From positions 1-12,079 of the forward strand of contig DATCKG010000110.1 of assembly GCA_036562385.1 (NCBI GenBank): 12,079 nt of DNA, written 5' to 3'. The DNA comes from DATCKG01 sp036562385 (lineage in GTDB: Bacteria > Bacillota > Sulfobacillia > Symbiobacteriales > Symbiobacteriaceae). Positions within the stretch are counted from its first letter, which is position 1. Each line of letters begins with the position of its first letter. The notes under the pieces were generated by a model. The model saw only the letters and a list, made by a program, of their open reading frames with translations, was not told where the DNA came from and did no database searches. Of the stretch, positions 11,700-12,079 are shown one piece after another. Both the position numbers and the translations under genes were made by a program.

Positions 11700-12079
11700 T
11701 TGCGAGCAGTAGTGCAGCGGGTGCTGCGGGCAAAGGTGACGGTGGACGGCGAAACGGTGGGCGAGATCGGCCGCGGGTTTGTGGTCTTGCTGGGCGTCTC
11801 CCGGGATGATACCCCGGCCGATGCCGATTACATGGCGGAAAAGGTGGCAGGCTTACGGGTGTTTGAGGATGAACAGGGCAAGATGAACCGCTCCCTCCAG
11901 GATGTGGGGGGTGCGGTGCTGGCGGTGAGCCAGTTCACCCTGTACGGGGACGTGCGCCGGGGCCGGCGCCCGGGCTTCGACCGGGCGGCCCGTCCCGAAC
12001 AGGCGGAGCCGCTTTACCTGCGCTTTGTGGAACAACTAAAAGCCCGGGGCCTGACGGTGGCCACCGGGCGGTTCCAGGC
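11700..12079 (+). CDS. dtd: D-aminoacyl-tRNA deacylase, 3' end beyond window
   Basis: The 126 visible residues match DTD, which hydrolyses D-aminoacyl-tRNAs in the cytoplasm so that D-amino acids are not used in translation. The N-terminus MRAVVQRVLRAKVTVDGE, GRGFVVLLGVSRDD (24-37), the stretch KMNRSLQD (61-68) and the active-site motif SQFTLYGD (77-84, Thr80 at the family's characteristic position) are all present. About 20 C-terminal residues, including the Gly-cisPro motif, should lie beyond the window. The start is TTG, decided by AGGAGG at 11686-11691. In many Firmicutes dtd directly follows relA; here the small protein and doxX separate them. Confidence 0.95.
   Translation, partial: MRAVVQRVLRAKVTVDGETVGEIGRGFVVLLGVSRDDTPADADYMAEKVAGLRVFEDEQGKMNRSLQDVGGAVLAVSQFTLYGDVRRGRRPGFDRAARPEQAEPLYLRFVEQLKARGLTVATGRFQ

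Noticed and set aside
11692..11712. ATG near the dtd start
   Set aside because: It begins immediately at the ribosome binding site and stops after six codons, out of frame with dtd.
1..12079. CRISPR arrays, tRNA or rRNA genes, transposases, phage genes
   Set aside because: No regularly spaced repeats, cloverleaf-like segments or transposase/integrase motifs were seen on either strand.

Overview
The window looks like a chromosomal segment of a high-GC, endospore-forming member of the Firmicutes. The evidence is near-perfect AGGAGG-type ribosome binding sites before most genes, frequent GTG and TTG starts, a CotH-type spore coat kinase, a RecJ with the long C-terminal extension seen in Firmicutes, and the Firmicute gene order recJ-apt-relA-(dtd). 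A Symbiobacterium-like lineage is a plausible guess from base composition, but that is inference only.

Layout. (1) 1-1363: a truncated minus-strand gene, whose visible end is Ser/Asp/Gly-rich, is divergent from a cotH-like gene. The short gap between them holds two overlapping, oppositely oriented sigma-K-like promoter candidates, and the cotH GTG start lies inside a perfect hairpin. (2) 1426-5021: a translationally coupled pair, a BchI/MoxR-type AAA+ ATPase followed by a protein with a C-terminal von Willebrand A (vWA) domain carrying a complete MIDAS motif. This resembles chelatase or MoxR-type remodelling machines, but no chelatase large subunit is present and the target is unknown. (3) 5122-10400: recJ (single-strand DNA exonuclease), apt (adenine salvage) and relA (bifunctional (p)ppGpp synthetase/hydrolase), all co-directional. 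A good vegetative promoter in the last codons of recJ should let apt-relA be expressed separately. (4) 10401-11699: between relA and dtd, which are often adjacent in Firmicutes, lie a small membrane-anchored protein with its own promoter-like element, a block of three hairpins ending in a strong bidirectional terminator, and a convergent DoxX-family membrane protein. The doxX upstream region is strikingly AT-rich (about 36% GC over 11561-11660) and has operator-like dyads. (5) 11700-12079: the start of dtd (D-aminoacyl-tRNA deacylase), cut by the window end.

No tRNA, rRNA, CRISPR array, insertion sequence or phage feature was recognised. The most interesting parts are the cotH divergon with its start-codon hairpin and possible Ser-rich kinase substrate, the uncharacterised AAA+/vWA pair, and the doxX-containing insert in an otherwise conserved housekeeping cluster.
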